Assembly (NCBI RefSeq): GCF_000512695.2
Contig: NZ_AZRW02000005.1
Span: 159,019 to 223,018 of the forward strand
Direction: 5' to 3'
Length of the DNA stretch: 64,000 bases
From: Pseudomonas sp. QTF5
GTDB taxonomy: Bacteria; Pseudomonadota; Gammaproteobacteria; Pseudomonadales; Pseudomonadaceae
Part shown: piece after piece, positions 16,671 to 26,401 of the stretch
How positions within the stretch are numbered: position 1 is the stretch's first letter
Layout: every line of letters begins with the position of its first letter
Made by a program: the position numbers and the translations under genes
The notes under the pieces: generated by a model
What the model saw: only the letters and a program-made list of their open reading frames with translations
Told to the model about the DNA's origin: nothing
Databases searched by the model: none

Positions 16671-17981
16671 ATGCAACCGCAAACCCTCACCGGGCAGGCG
16701 TCGATGGTGACGCCGAGCCGCAAGCGGTTTTTCATCATGGTCCTGCTGTTCATCACCGTGGTGATCAACTACCTGGACCGCAGCAACCTGTCGATTGCCG
16801 CCCCGGCGCTGACCAGCGATCTGGGTATCGATCCGATCCATGTCGGGCTGATCTTCTCGGCCTTCGGCTGGACTTACGCCGCCATGCAGATCCCCGGCGG
16901 CTGGCTGGTGGACCGGGTGCCGCCGCGCATCCTGTATAGCGTCGCATTGCTGCTGTGGTCGATTGCCACGGTGATGCTCGGCTTCGCCGCCAGTTTCATC
17001 GCGCTGTTCGTACTGCGCATGGCCGTCGGCGCCCTGGAAGCGCCGGCGTATCCAATCAACAGCCGCGTGGTGACGACCTGGTTCCCTGAGCGCGAACGCG
17101 CCACAGCCATTGGTTTCTACACCTCCGGGCAGTTCGTCGGCCTGGCGTTTCTCACGCCGGTACTCGCATGGTTGCAACATCAATATGGCTGGCACATGGT
17201 GTTTGTCAGCACCGGCATGGTGGGCATTATCTGGGCGGTGATCTGGTACGCGGTGTATCGCGAGCCACGGGATTTCAAGGGTGCCAATGACGCTGAAATC
17301 GAGCTGATCCGCGAAGGCGGCGGGCTGGTGGATATTCAGGCTGAAGCCGCGAAGGCCAAGGCGAAATTCAGCTGGGTCGACCTTGGGATTGTCCTGAGTA
17401 AACGCAAGTTGTGGGGCATTTACCTCGGTCAGTTCTGCCTTAATTCGACGTTGTGGTTTTTTCTGACGTGGTTCCCGACCTACCTGGTGAAATATCGCGG
17501 CATGGACTTCATCAAGTCTGGCTTGCTGGCGTCGCTACCGTTTCTGGCGGCCTTCGTCGGTGTGCTGTGTTCGGGGTTCTTCTCGGACTTTTTGATTCGT
17601 CGCGGCTACACGGTGGGTTTCGCCCGCAAGTTGCCGATCATTGGTGGCTTGCTGATTTCCACCTCGATCATCGGCGCTAACTTCGTCGAGTCGACACCGC
17701 TGGTGATTGCCTTCCTCGCGCTGGCCTTTTTCGGCAACGGCCTGGCGTCGATCACCTGGTCGCTGGTGTCGACCCTGGCCCCGGCGCGCTTGCTTGGATT
17801 GACCGGTGGAGTGTTCAATTTCATCGGCAACCTGGCGGCGATTACCACGCCCATCGTCATCGGTTTCCTCGCCTCGGGTGATTCGTTTGCCCCGGCGATT
17901 ACCTATATCTCGGTTCTGGCGTTGTTGGGTGCGCTTTCCTACGTGCTGCTGGTGGGCAAGGTCGAGCGTATCAAGTTGTAG
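16671..17981 (+). CDS. dgoT: MFS transporter, anion:cation symporter family, probable D-galactonate permease
   Basis: A 436-aa major facilitator with twelve hydrophobic segments. NYLDRSNLSIAAP in the first helix, GWTYAAMQIPGGWLVDR in loop 2-3 and EAPAYPINSRVVTTWFPERERA after helix 4 are typical of the ACS family (GarP, GudP, DgoT). It imports aldonates with protons. Placement directly after dgoD and before the IclR gene supports galactonate as substrate. A related hexuronate or glucarate permease cannot be excluded by sequence alone. Confidence 0.82.
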   Translation: MQPQTLTGQASMVTPSRKRFFIMVLLFITVVINYLDRSNLSIAAPALTSDLGIDPIHVGLIFSAFGWTYAAMQIPGGWLVDRVPPRILYSVALLLWSIATVMLGFAASFIALFVLRMAVGALEAPAYPINSRVVTTWFPERERATAIGFYTSGQFVGLAFLTPVLAWLQHQYGWHMVFVSTGMVGIIWAVIWYAVYREPRDFKGANDAEIELIREGGGLVDIQAEAAKAKAKFSWVDLGIVLSKRKLWGIYLGQFCLNSTLWFFLTWFPTYLVKYRGMDFIKSGLLASLPFLAAFVGVLCSGFFSDFLIRRGYTVGFARKLPIIGGLLISTSIIGANFVESTPLVIAFLALAFFGNGLASITWSLVSTLAPARLLGLTGGVFNFIGNLAAITTPIVIGFLASGDSFAPAITYISVLALLGALSYVLLVGKVERIKL

Positions 17982-18041
17982 TCGCGGCCATCGGGCGACC
18001 ATAATGCCGCCCGTTCACTCGCTCAACGGTAAAGGCTGGAT

Positions 18042-18845
18042 ATGCAGGAAGACGCCCCAAAAATCGCCAAGGACGCCGCGCCGACTGGCACCCAGACACT
18101 GCTTCGAGGCTTGGGTGTGGTTCAGGCCGTGGCCAGTGGCGCCCGCGATCTCAAGGAAATCGCCCGGCTGATCGGCACGACGCGCAGCACCACCCATCGT
18201 CTGGCCAGCTGCCTGGTGGACGAGCGTTATTTGCGGGTGGTGCCGCAAGTCGGGTATCTGCTGGGGCCGAAACTGATCGAGCTGGGTTTCCAGGCACGTG
18301 AAGAGCTGCCACTGGTGACGTTGGCCGGGCCGTATCTGGATGAGTTGTCGGCGTTGACCGGAGACACCATTCACTTGGCGATTCGTGAGGGCGACGAGGT
18401 GCTGTACCTGCACAAAAATCCGGGGCGCAATGGCCCGGAAATGCGCTCGCGGGTCGGTCATCGCATGCCATTGGCGCGTACCGGGATCGGTAAAGCGTTG
18501 ATGCTCGATGACACGCAGGAAGAATGGCAACGGCTGTACGAAATCAGCTTGCCGGTGGGTGGGAAAAATCAGTTCTGGCCGCAGCACCCGGAGCAATCCT
18601 GGGAGCAGTTCCAGCAGCGCATGATCGAGTACGTGGCCGGCGGTTACGCCTTCGACCTGGAAGACAACGAACCGTCGATCCGCTGTGTGGCGGCGCCGAT
18701 CCGCGATGCCAGCAAGCGCATCGTCGCCGGTATCAGCATCGCCAGCACCGTGCCGTACATGCCATTGGAAAAAATGGCCGAGCTGATTCCCCTGATCAAA
18801 GGGGTTACAGCCCGGCTGTCGGCGGAGCTCGGCTTGAAGGTATAA
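18042..18845 (+). CDS. IclR family transcriptional regulator of the dgo locus
   Basis: A 267-aa regulator: an N-terminal winged HTH at about residues 15-75 (QAVASGARDLKEIARLIGTTRSTTHRLASCL) and a C-terminal IclR effector domain (GDTIHLAIREGDEVLYLHK, MPLARTGIGKALM, IRCVAAPIRDA). It closes the dgo gene block. It likely senses galactonate or a derivative and acts at the shared promoter motif. In E. coli the equivalent DgoR is a GntR protein, so the regulator type differs here. Confidence 0.85.
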   Translation: MQEDAPKIAKDAAPTGTQTLLRGLGVVQAVASGARDLKEIARLIGTTRSTTHRLASCLVDERYLRVVPQVGYLLGPKLIELGFQAREELPLVTLAGPYLDELSALTGDTIHLAIREGDEVLYLHKNPGRNGPEMRSRVGHRMPLARTGIGKALMLDDTQEEWQRLYEISLPVGGKNQFWPQHPEQSWEQFQQRMIEYVAGGYAFDLEDNEPSIRCVAAPIRDASKRIVAGISIASTVPYMPLEKMAELIPLIKGVTARLSAELGLKV

Positions 18846-18860
18846 GTCGAGCGGGCCTGA

Positions 18861-19913
18861 TCAGACTTTCAGCGTCGCCATGTCGATCACGAAGCGGTAC
18901 TTCACGTCACCGGCAATCATGCGGGTGTAAGCCTCGTTGATCTGGCGGATGTCGAGCATTTCGATGTCGCAGGTGATGCCGTGTTCGGCGCAGAAATCCA
19001 GCACTTCCTGGGTTTCAGCGATGCCGCCAATCAGGGAGCCGGCCAGCACACGACGACCCAATACCAGTTTGGCAGCATGCACCGGTGGATCGATCGGTTC
19101 GATCAAGCCCACCAGAATATGCACACCGTCGAAACGCAGCGTATCGAGGTAGGGATTGAGGTCGTGCTGCACCGGAATGGTGTCCAGCAGGAAGTCGAAA
19201 TGTCCTGCGGCGGCTTTCATCTGTTCCGCATCGGTGGACACGATCACGTGGTCCGCGCCTTGACGACGACCTTCTTCAGCCTTGCTTGCCGAGCGGGTGA
19301 ACAACGTCACTTCAGCGCCCATCGCCTTGGCGAACTTGATGCCCATGTGACCGAGGCCACCCATGCCGAGAATTCCGACCTTGTCGCCGGCCTTGACGCC
19401 GTAGTGCTTGAGCGGCGAGTAGGTGGTGATGCCGGCGCACAGAATCGGCGCGGCACTGGCCGGGTCGAGTTTCTCCGGGATACGCACGACAAAGTGCTCG
19501 CTGACCACGATGCTGTCGGAGTAACCGCCCATGGTGTTGCTGCCATCGACCCGGTCCGGGGTGGCATAGGTCATGGTCGGACCTTCCAGGCAGTATTGCT
19601 CCAGATCCGCCTGGCAGGCTTCGCAGTGGCGGCACGAGTCGACCATGCAGCCGACACCGACCAGATCGCCGACCTTGTGTTGGGACACATTCGCACCGAC
19701 CGCGGTGACTTTTCCGACGATCTCATGGCCGGGCATCAGCGGGTAAACAGCAATGCCCCACTCGTTGCGTGCCTGATGGATGTCGGAATGGCAGACGCCG
19801 CAGTAGAGAATGTCGATCGCAACGTCGTCGGCCCGTGGGCTGCGGCGTTCGAATTTCATCGGGGCGAGGGGAGTGGTGGCTGACTGAGCGGCGTATCCGA
19901 TGGCGGTGTACAT
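18861..19913 (-). CDS. NAD(P)-dependent zinc alcohol dehydrogenase, YahK-like
   Basis: A 350-aa medium-chain dehydrogenase of the cinnamyl-alcohol dehydrogenase group. The catalytic zinc ligands are in YCGVCHSDIH near residue 38 and PGHEIVGKV near 61. The structural zinc cysteines form CMVDSCRHCEACQADLEQYC, and GILGMGGLGHMG is the cofactor loop. It reduces aldehydes in the cytosol. The start at 19913 follows GAGGTTC. It is divergent from an AraC regulator that probably controls it. Confidence 0.88.
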   Translation of the reverse strand: MYTAIGYAAQSATTPLAPMKFERRSPRADDVAIDILYCGVCHSDIHQARNEWGIAVYPLMPGHEIVGKVTAVGANVSQHKVGDLVGVGCMVDSCRHCEACQADLEQYCLEGPTMTYATPDRVDGSNTMGGYSDSIVVSEHFVVRIPEKLDPASAAPILCAGITTYSPLKHYGVKAGDKVGILGMGGLGHMGIKFAKAMGAEVTLFTRSASKAEEGRRQGADHVIVSTDAEQMKAAAGHFDFLLDTIPVQHDLNPYLDTLRFDGVHILVGLIEPIDPPVHAAKLVLGRRVLAGSLIGGIAETQEVLDFCAEHGITCDIEMLDIRQINEAYTRMIAGDVKYRFVIDMATLKV

Positions 19914-20116
19914 GGTGAACCTCGCAAAAGCAGTGACAGGTGAGGCGAGCAATTCTGGGTGCCGCACGGGTGACCGGCCATGGCGATTCCTCCGGGTGTC
20001 ATGCCTAATCCTCCGGCATGCACCGTTGATTGGTCGCATTGGCGTTCAGACCTGCGATGATGCTTTCATCCCTTTTTCGCGACTTTTTTTGTGACTTCTT
20101 TTGTGAAGAGCTCCCC

Positions 20117-21007
20117 ATGTTGTTGACCCGTCATCTCGATGCCAATGCCACCCTGGTTTCGCTGATCCAGCCGCTGACCATTCGTGATGGTTTCGCGCCC
20201 ACCGCATTGCCGGGGGTACAGGTTTTGCGCGCCAGTTGTGATGTGGCCCGTGGCCCGCAAATCTACGAGCCAAGCCTGGTCATCATCGCCCAAGGCAGCA
20301 AGTTGGCGTATCTGGGCCCGCGCACGCTTGAATATGGTGCCGGGCATTACCTGATTCAGGCGTTGCCGGTGCCCTTCGAATGCGAGACGTTTTCGGCTCC
20401 GGATGGCCCGATGCTAGGCGTTTCCATCTCCATCGACCGGGTAATGCTCGGTGAGTTGGTGCTGGTCATGGGGCTGTCGCCGGGGCGCACGGTTCCCGCA
20501 CAGACGCCTGAGTCCATGACCTCGGCGGTGCTCGACGATGCCATGCGCGGTTGTGTGGAGCGGTTGTTGCGCTGCCTGCACGATCCGCTGGAATGCCAGA
20601 TCATGGGGCCGGCGCGTTTGCGTGAATTGTTGTTCGTGGCGTTGCGGGGGCCGCAAGCCGATGTATTGCGAGCGCTGGTGGAACAACAGGGGCAGTTCGC
20701 CCGGATCGCGGCGTCCCTGAGTCATCTGCATGCGCATTACACTGAGCCGTTGAACGTCGAGACTTTGGCCCGTTGCGCGAACATGAGCGCGTCGACGTTT
20801 CATGAGCATTTCAAACGCAGCACCTTGTTGTCGCCGGTGCAGTATTTGAAGCGTTTGCGCTTGCTCAGGGCCCAGCAGTTGTTGCTGGGCGAAGGCTTGG
20901 GCGTGGCTCAGGTGGCGCATCGGGTGGGGTATCAGAGCACGTCGCAGTTCAGCCGTGAGTACAAGCGTTACTTTGAGCGCAATCCTGGGGATGAGCGCGC
21001 GGCTTGA
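20117..21007 (+). CDS. AraC family transcriptional regulator
   Basis: A 296-aa regulator with an AraC_N (type IV arabinose-like) sensor domain (DVARGPQIYEPSLVIIAQGSK) and two C-terminal HTH motifs (LNVETLARCANMSASTFHEHFK and GVAQVAHRVGYQSTSQFSREYKR). The start ATG 20117 gives the usual family length. It is divergent from the zinc alcohol dehydrogenase, a common pairing in Pseudomonas, so regulation of that gene by aldehydes is likely. Confidence 0.87.
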   Translation: MLLTRHLDANATLVSLIQPLTIRDGFAPTALPGVQVLRASCDVARGPQIYEPSLVIIAQGSKLAYLGPRTLEYGAGHYLIQALPVPFECETFSAPDGPMLGVSISIDRVMLGELVLVMGLSPGRTVPAQTPESMTSAVLDDAMRGCVERLLRCLHDPLECQIMGPARLRELLFVALRGPQADVLRALVEQQGQFARIAASLSHLHAHYTEPLNVETLARCANMSASTFHEHFKRSTLLSPVQYLKRLRLLRAQQLLLGEGLGVAQVAHRVGYQSTSQFSREYKRYFERNPGDERAA

Positions 21008-21024
21008 TACACCACGAATCCCCT

Positions 21025-21115
21025 TGTGGGAGCGGGCTTGCTCGCGAACGCGATGTATCAGTCGACATCAATGTTGGATGATAAACCGCTTTCGCGAGCA
21101 AGCCCGCTCCCACAT
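21025..21115. repeat. REP pair (REPIN)
   Basis: TGTGGGAGCGGGCTTGCTCG and CGAGCAAGCCCGCTCCCACA are inverted, between two convergent transcription units. Confidence 0.85.
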
Positions 21116-21146
21116 TGGTTTTGTGGTGTGGCTTAATTTCGGGCAA

Positions 21147-21174
21147 CAAAAAGGCTCCCATTTCGGGAGCCTTC
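21147..21174 (-). terminator. Rho-independent terminator of the ETF-QO gene
   Basis: On the minus strand, AAGGCTCCC and GGGAGCCTT form a 9-bp stem with a short loop followed by TTTTTG. It is 19 bp past the ETF-QO stop codon. Confidence 0.8.
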
Positions 21175-21192
21175 GTTGTTCAGCGATTCGAC

Positions 21193-22857
21193 TTACATGT
21201 TCGGGTAAGTCGGGCCGCCAGCACCTTCCGGCGCCACCCAGGTGATGTTCTGTGCAGGGTCCTTGATGTCGCAGGTCTTGCAGTGAACGCAGTTCTGGGC
21301 GTTGATCTGGAAGCGCTTCTCGCCGTCTTCCTTGGTCACCACTTCGTACACACCGGCCGGGCAGTAACGCTGGGCAGGTTCATCGTACATCGGCAGGTTT
21401 TTGGCGATCGGAATGCTCGCGTCGGCCAGCTTCAAGTGGCAAGGCTGCTCTTCTTCGTGGTTGGTACCCGAGATGAACACCGAGCTGAGTTTGTCGAAGC
21501 TGATCTTGCCGTCCGGTTTCGGGTAGTCGATCTTCTTGCAGTCAGCCGCCAGTTTCAGGCAAGCGTAATCCGGCTTGGTGTCGTGCAGGGTGAACGGCAG
21601 TTTGCCGCCGAAGATGTTCTGGTCGAGCCAGTTGAAACCGGCACCGATGATCGGGCCGAACTTGTGCATCGCCGGGCCGAAGTTGCGGCTGGCGAACAGT
21701 TCGTCGTAGAGCCAGCTCTTCTTGAACGCGTCGACATAAGTGGTCAGCTCTTGCGTGCCGTCCAGCTCGGCGAACAGCGCATCGGCCACGGCATCAGCGG
21801 CGAGCATGCCGGACTTCATCGCGGTGTGGCTGCCTTTGATCTTGGCGAAGTTCAGCGTGCCGAGGTCGCAACCGATCAGCGCGCCGCCCTTGAAGACCAT
21901 TTTCGGCAGCGAGTTCAGGCCGCCTTTGGAGATAGCACGCGCGCCGTAGCTGATGCGCTTGCCGCCTTCCAGGTATTGCTTGAGCACCGGGTGATGCTTG
22001 AGGCGCTGGAACTCGTCGAACGGCGACAGGAAGGTGTTGCTGTAGGAAAGATCGACGATCAGGCCGACCACCACCTGGTTGTTTTCCAGGTGATAGAGGA
22101 ACGAGCCGCCGGTGTTCTCGGTGCCCATGATGTCCAGCGGCCAGCCGGCGGTGTGTACCACCAGGCCCGGCTGGTGTTTGGCCGGATCGATTTCCCAGAT
22201 TTCTTTCAGGCCGATGCCGTAATGCTGGGCGTCGGCCTCGCTGTCGAGGTTGAAACGCTTGATCAGTTGCTTGCCGATATGGCCACGGCAACCTTCGGCG
22301 AACAGCGTGTACTTGGCACGCAGTTCCATGCCCGGGGTGTACAGGCCTTCTTTCGGATTGCCTTCGCGATCAACGCCCAAGTCGCCGGTGATGATCCCGC
22401 GAACCACGCCGTTCTCATCGAACAGCGCTTCCTGGGCGGCGAAGCCCGGGTAGATTTCCACGCCCAGGTTCTCGGCCTGCTGAGCCAGCCAGCGGCACAG
22501 GTTGCCCAGGGAGATGATGTAGTTGCCTTCGTTGTGCATGGTCTTGGGCACAAAGAAGTCAGGAATCTTCTGCGCGCTGTCGGCATTCTTGAGCACGAAG
22601 ATGTCATCGCGTGTGACTGGCGTATTCAGCGGCGCGCCGAGTTCTTTCCAGTCCGGGAACAATTCGTTCAGGGCCCGTGGTTCGAACACGGCACCGGAGA
22701 GGATGTGAGCGCCGACTTCGGAGCCTTTTTCGACCACGCAGACGCTGATTTCCTTACCGGCTTCGGCGGCCTTCTGCTTCAAACGGCAGGCGGCGGACAG
22801 GCCAGCGGGGCCGGCACCGACGATGACCACGTCGAATTCCATGTATTCGCGTTCCAC
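21193..22857 (-). CDS. Electron transfer flavoprotein-ubiquinone oxidoreductase
   Basis: This 554-aa inner-membrane-associated iron-sulfur flavoprotein passes electrons from reduced ETF to ubiquinone during fatty-acid and amino-acid oxidation. It has the FAD motif VGAGPAGLSAAC at residue 11, the ubiquinone region GKQLIKRFNL, and a C-terminal 4Fe-4S site (CPAGVYEV, then NCVHCKTCDIKDP). Length matches the family. It is divergent from etfBA with a 546-bp control region between. Confidence 0.95.
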   Translation of the reverse strand: MEREYMEFDVVIVGAGPAGLSAACRLKQKAAEAGKEISVCVVEKGSEVGAHILSGAVFEPRALNELFPDWKELGAPLNTPVTRDDIFVLKNADSAQKIPDFFVPKTMHNEGNYIISLGNLCRWLAQQAENLGVEIYPGFAAQEALFDENGVVRGIITGDLGVDREGNPKEGLYTPGMELRAKYTLFAEGCRGHIGKQLIKRFNLDSEADAQHYGIGLKEIWEIDPAKHQPGLVVHTAGWPLDIMGTENTGGSFLYHLENNQVVVGLIVDLSYSNTFLSPFDEFQRLKHHPVLKQYLEGGKRISYGARAISKGGLNSLPKMVFKGGALIGCDLGTLNFAKIKGSHTAMKSGMLAADAVADALFAELDGTQELTTYVDAFKKSWLYDELFASRNFGPAMHKFGPIIGAGFNWLDQNIFGGKLPFTLHDTKPDYACLKLAADCKKIDYPKPDGKISFDKLSSVFISGTNHEEEQPCHLKLADASIPIAKNLPMYDEPAQRYCPAGVYEVVTKEDGEKRFQINAQNCVHCKTCDIKDPAQNITWVAPEGAGGPTYPNM

Positions 22858-23403
22858 AGGCTATCTCCTACTCAAGGCTCAACAGTTTTTTTTCTAATTG
22901 GAGGTTTGGTGTCGCATCCATGAATTCCCCCACAATGCGGGGGAGAGGACAATCGATGAACCACCTTTCTCTCTGGGTGGCGCATTATATCTACACCACT
23001 CCTAGCGTCCAATACAAACGTTTGTTTGAATTGGCTCAAGGCCAGATAAATCAAAGTCACGCGGCTTATGAACGGCTATTTTGCCGTATTGACCGGAATA
23101 GGCGTTCCGGTCAAGATACGGTCGGTTTTGCGCTCGCCGTAGGCTGACTGTTGGTTTCAAGAGCACCTCTAAAGACAGGGCGATGGCAATATAAGGTGAT
23201 GCGCAGTGCAGGTTTGGCGTGCAGTTTACACGCCGCGATAATGAATGACTCGTGGGTCACCACTGACGAACGGTTATCAGCCTCGTGAGCAATGTTCACC
23301 CGATACACCTGCCAGCTTTTTAGAGGTGCCCTTGCGCCGATGAGCATCAACCGCCAGGTTCGCCTAGGCGACTTTCTTTTCACCGGAGAGTAACGAGGAA
23401 TCC
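22858..23403. promoter_or_regulatory. Divergent control region between ETF-QO and etfBA
   Basis: This 546-bp gap has no convincing gene. It holds a PsrA-like operator (23011-23032), a GC hairpin CCCCC/GGGGG (about 22926-22944) in the ETF-QO leader, and an 11-bp inverted repeat GCACCTCTAAA (23163-23173) / TTTAGAGGTGC (23319-23329) upstream of etfB. Regulation of both units from here is inferred. Confidence 0.6.
23011..23032. promoter_or_regulatory. PsrA-type operator
   Basis: CAAAC (23015-23019), four bases, then GTTTG (23024-23028) fits the published PsrA consensus G/CAAAC-N(2-4)-GTTTG/C. The flanks AATA/GAATT extend the palindrome with one mismatch. PsrA is a TetR regulator of beta-oxidation genes that releases DNA on binding long-chain fatty acids, which fits ETF genes as targets. 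Confidence 0.6.
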
Positions 23404-24153
23404 ATGAAGGTTCTTGTAGCTGTCAAACGCGTTGTGGATTACAACGTCAAGGTTCGTGTCAAGGCGGACAATTCCGGCGTCGACCTCGCTAACGTCAAGA
23501 TGTCGATGAACCCGTTCTGCGAAATCGCAGTGGAAGAAGCCGTACGTCTGAAAGAGAAAGGCGTCGCGACTGAAATCGTCGTCGTCTCCATCGGCCCGTC
23601 CACCGCTCAAGAGCAACTGCGCACCGCGCTGGCTCTGGGTGCCGACCGTGCCATCCTCGTCGAATCCGCTGAAGATCTGACTTCCCTGGCCGTTGCCAAG
23701 TTGTTGAAAGCTGTTGTCGACAAGGAACAGCCTCAGCTGGTGATCCTCGGCAAACAAGCCATCGACAGCGATAACAACCAGACTGGCCAGATGCTCGCTG
23801 CATTGAGCGGCTACGGTCAGGGCACGTTCGCTTCGAAAGTCGAAGTCAGCGGCGATACCGTTGCCGTGACCCGCGAAATCGACGGCGGCGCACAGACGGT
23901 TTCCCTGAAACTGCCGGCTATCGTCACCACCGACCTGCGTTTGAACGAGCCGCGCTATGCGTCTCTGCCAAACATCATGAAAGCCAAGAAGAAGCCTCTC
24001 GAAGTGCTGACTCCGGACGCTTTGGGCGTTTCCACCGCCTCCACCAACAAGACCCTGAAAGTCGAAGCACCGGCTGCACGCAGCGCGGGTATCAAGGTCA
24101 AGTCGGTGGCTGAACTGGTCGAGAAACTGAAAAACGAAGCGAAGGTAATCTAA
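23404..24153 (+). CDS. etfB: Electron transfer flavoprotein beta subunit
   Basis: A 249-aa ETF beta subunit that binds AMP and forms a heterodimer with EtfA to carry electrons from acyl-CoA dehydrogenases. The start [20 protein letters not shown], the recognition-loop region [20 protein letters not shown] and [26 protein letters not shown] are typical. GAGGAATCC precedes the ATG. It is followed 2 bp later by etfA. Confidence 0.96.
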   Translation: MKVLVAVKRVVDYNVKVRVKADNSGVDLANVKMSMNPFCEIAVEEAVRLKEKGVATEIVVVSIGPSTAQEQLRTALALGADRAILVESAEDLTSLAVAKLLKAVVDKEQPQLVILGKQAIDSDNNQTGQMLAALSGYGQGTFASKVEVSGDTVAVTREIDGGAQTVSLKLPAIVTTDLRLNEPRYASLPNIMKAKKKPLEVLTPDALGVSTASTNKTLKVEAPAARSAGIKVKSVAELVEKLKNEAKVI

Positions 24154-24155
24154 TC

Positions 24156-25085
24156 ATGACTATCTTGGTAATCGCTGAACACGACAACAAAGTGCTGGCC
24201 CCGGCCACGCTGAATACCGTTGCTGCTGCCGCCAAGATCGGTGGCGACATCCACGTTCTGGTTGCAGGTCAGGGCGCTGGCGCCGTGGCTGAAGCCGCTG
24301 CGAAAATCGCTGGCGTGAGCAAAGTTCTGTCTGCTGACAATGCTGCTTACGCGCATCAGCTGCCGGAAAACGTTGCTCCGCTGGTTGCAGAGTTGGGCAA
24401 GGGCTACAGCCACATCCTGGCCGCCGCCACTTCCAATGGCAAAAACATCCTGCCGCGCGTTGCCGCGAGCCTGGACGTTGACCAGATCTCCGAGATCATC
24501 TCGGTCGAAAGCGCTGATACCTTCAAGCGCCCGATCTACGCCGGTAACGCCATTGCTACCGTACAGTCCAACGCTGCGGTCAAAGTGATCACCGTGCGTG
24601 CCACCGGTTTCGACCCGGTTGCTGCTGAAGGTGGTTCGGCTGCCGTTGAAGCCGTTGCCGCTGCCCACGACGCTGGCACTTCGAGCTTCGTTGGCGAAGA
24701 ACTGGCCAAGTCCGATCGTCCGGAACTGACCGCTGCCAAAATCGTCGTTTCCGGCGGTCGTGGCATGCAGAACGGCGACAACTTTAAACACCTGTACGCC
24801 CTGGCCGACAAGCTGGGCGCTGCCGTCGGTGCTTCCCGCGCGGCGGTCGACGCAGGTTTCGTACCCAACGACATGCAGGTCGGTCAGACCGGCAAGATCG
24901 TTGCGCCACAGCTGTACATCGCCGTTGGTATCTCCGGCGCGATCCAGCACCTGGCCGGCATGAAAGACTCCAAAGTGATCGTTGCGATCAACAAGGACGA
25001 AGAAGCGCCGATCTTCCAGGTGGCCGATTACGGCCTGGTGGCGGACTTGTTCGAAGCCATCCCCGAGTTCGAGAAGCTGGTCTAA
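24156..25085 (+). CDS. etfA: Electron transfer flavoprotein alpha subunit
   Basis: This 309-aa FAD-binding subunit of ETF has the C-terminal FAD site [28 protein letters not shown] and [19 protein letters not shown]. It donates electrons to the ETF-QO encoded divergently. AAGGTAATC overlaps the end of etfB as ribosome site, so the two are coupled. Confidence 0.96.
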   Translation: MTILVIAEHDNKVLAPATLNTVAAAAKIGGDIHVLVAGQGAGAVAEAAAKIAGVSKVLSADNAAYAHQLPENVAPLVAELGKGYSHILAAATSNGKNILPRVAASLDVDQISEIISVESADTFKRPIYAGNAIATVQSNAAVKVITVRATGFDPVAAEGGSAAVEAVAAAHDAGTSSFVGEELAKSDRPELTAAKIVVSGGRGMQNGDNFKHLYALADKLGAAVGASRAAVDAGFVPNDMQVGQTGKIVAPQLYIAVGISGAIQHLAGMKDSKVIVAINKDEEAPIFQVADYGLVADLFEAIPEFEKLV

Positions 25086-25105
25086 TCCGGCAGCTTGACT
25101 TATAA

Positions 25106-25136
25106 AGAGCCCGGCCTTTTGGTCGGGCTTTTTTTG
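25106..25136 (+). terminator. Rho-independent terminator after etfA
   Basis: AGCCCGGCC-TTTT-GGTCGGGCT is a strong stem followed by TTTTTTT, 20 bp past the etfA stop. Confidence 0.88.
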
Positions 25137-25198
25137 TTCTGTAGGAACTGTGTAGGAGCTCCTACGGGCGTAAATAATGGGTTGTAGGGAGTGTCTCC

Positions 25199-26035
25199 AT
25201 GGATTTGCGCCGCGTGTATGGCTGGTCATTACTGCTGGGGCTGGCGTTGCTGCCGGGGCTGTCTGCCGCCGCGGGAAAATGCGAGCGCCTGGTGGTGACC
25301 GGTAGCCCGGACGCACCGCCGTACCTGTGGCAAGACCCGCAAAACCCCAAGCATCTGATTGGCGCCAGCGCTGACCTGTTGCAGCAAGTGGCGGGGGAGT
25401 TGGGCATCAAGCTCGAGCTGCTTTACGCCGGCAAACGCTCCCAGGCCCTGGACGAAGTGCGCAGCGGGCGCATGGACATGCTGGCCGATGCGCCGTTGAT
25501 GGTCAGTGAGCTGGAGAATCTGGATTACATTCACCCTCCGCTGCTGGAAAACGATTACCTGGTCTGGACCCGCAACGACTCGTTACTGGTCTACAACGAA
25601 GCGCAGGACCTGCGCGGTCATCCCGGCGCGTTGTCGGAAAAGGCTCGAGTGACCCCGGCATTCGGCACTTTCGCCGAGCAGCAATTGACCCTTGTGCGCA
25701 CACCCAATCTGACTCAGGCCTTTCAGAAATTGCTGCTGAACGAGGTGGAGTTTGTCCTTGCCGGACGCTACTCGGGCATGGCCATGGTGCAAACGCTGGG
25801 GATGACCAATGACTTGATGGCCCATCCACAACCTATCGACAAACCCGGTCTGTACCTCGCGGTTTCCCATAACTCTGCCTGCAACGATCCTTGGTTGCGC
25901 GGACAACTGGCCAAAAAGATGACAGAATTGCCCGCGTCCGGACTGACGGAAGCTGCGCTGCTGCGCAATATCGAGCGTTGGAAGACCCAATCCTCACAGC
26001 CGCAGCCACAACCTGTCAGTACCCCAAAACAGTAG
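25199..26035 (+). CDS. Periplasmic substrate-binding protein, family 3 (amino-acid type)
   Basis: A 278-aa protein with a signal peptide (cleavage near LSAAAGKC) and a bacterial solute-binding family 3 fold: RLVVTGSPDAPPYLW, GASADLLQQVAGELGIKLELL, RSGRMDMLADAPLMVSELE. No ABC permease or ATPase is adjacent, so it may be an orphan binding or sensory protein, as is common in Pseudomonas. It precedes two envelope lipoprotein genes by 9 bp and may share their transcript. Confidence 0.8.
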   Translation: MDLRRVYGWSLLLGLALLPGLSAAAGKCERLVVTGSPDAPPYLWQDPQNPKHLIGASADLLQQVAGELGIKLELLYAGKRSQALDEVRSGRMDMLADAPLMVSELENLDYIHPPLLENDYLVWTRNDSLLVYNEAQDLRGHPGALSEKARVTPAFGTFAEQQLTLVRTPNLTQAFQKLLLNEVEFVLAGRYSGMAMVQTLGMTNDLMAHPQPIDKPGLYLAVSHNSACNDPWLRGQLAKKMTELPASGLTEAALLRNIERWKTQSSQPQPQPVSTPKQ

Positions 26036-26044
26036 GGATTTTTA

Positions 26045-26401
26045 GTGAGTATTCGACCTCTTTTCGCTGCCCTGGCCGTTCTGGCTCTGGCGGGTTGTGC
26101 AGCCGATCCGGCGCCGAATGAACAAATACGCCTGACCGAACAGGCCCTCGAACAAGCCAAGGCCGTGGGTGCTACCGCCGACGAAGTGCCGGAGCTGAAA
26201 CTGGCTGAAGACAAGTTCAAGCGTGCCAAGGGCAACATGGCCGACCAGTCCTTCAAGAATGCGCGCATGCGGGCCGAGCAGGCCGAACTGGACGCGCGCC
26301 TTGCCGAAGCACGGGTTCTGACCCTCAAGAGCGAGGAGCAGTTGAACGTGCTCAATACCCGCATCACTCGCCTGCGCAAGCAACTGGGAGATGCCCAATG
26401 A
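26045..26401 (+). CDS. DUF4398 domain lipoprotein
   Basis: A 118-aa protein starting with GTG at 26045. The signal peptide ends in the lipobox LALAGC, so it should be lipid-anchored. The mature part is a charged helical hairpin (DUF4398-type: RLTEQALEQAKAVGAT, then LKLAEDKFKRAKGNM), probably a coiled coil. Its TGA overlaps the ATG of the OmpA-family gene by 4 bp, indicating coupled translation of two interacting envelope proteins. Confidence 0.78.
   Translation: MSIRPLFAALAVLALAGCAADPAPNEQIRLTEQALEQAKAVGATADEVPELKLAEDKFKRAKGNMADQSFKNARMRAEQAELDARLAEARVLTLKSEEQLNVLNTRITRLRKQLGDAQ

Noticed and set aside
21115..22923. A 602-codon open frame on the plus strand opposite ETF-QO
   Set aside because: The minus-strand frame has clear FAD and Fe-S motifs; the plus-strand frame is a high-GC shadow with no domain.
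23111..23383. 90-codon minus-strand frame in the ETF control region
   Set aside because: No ribosome site, no domain, and it overlaps regulatory inverted repeats; more likely non-coding.
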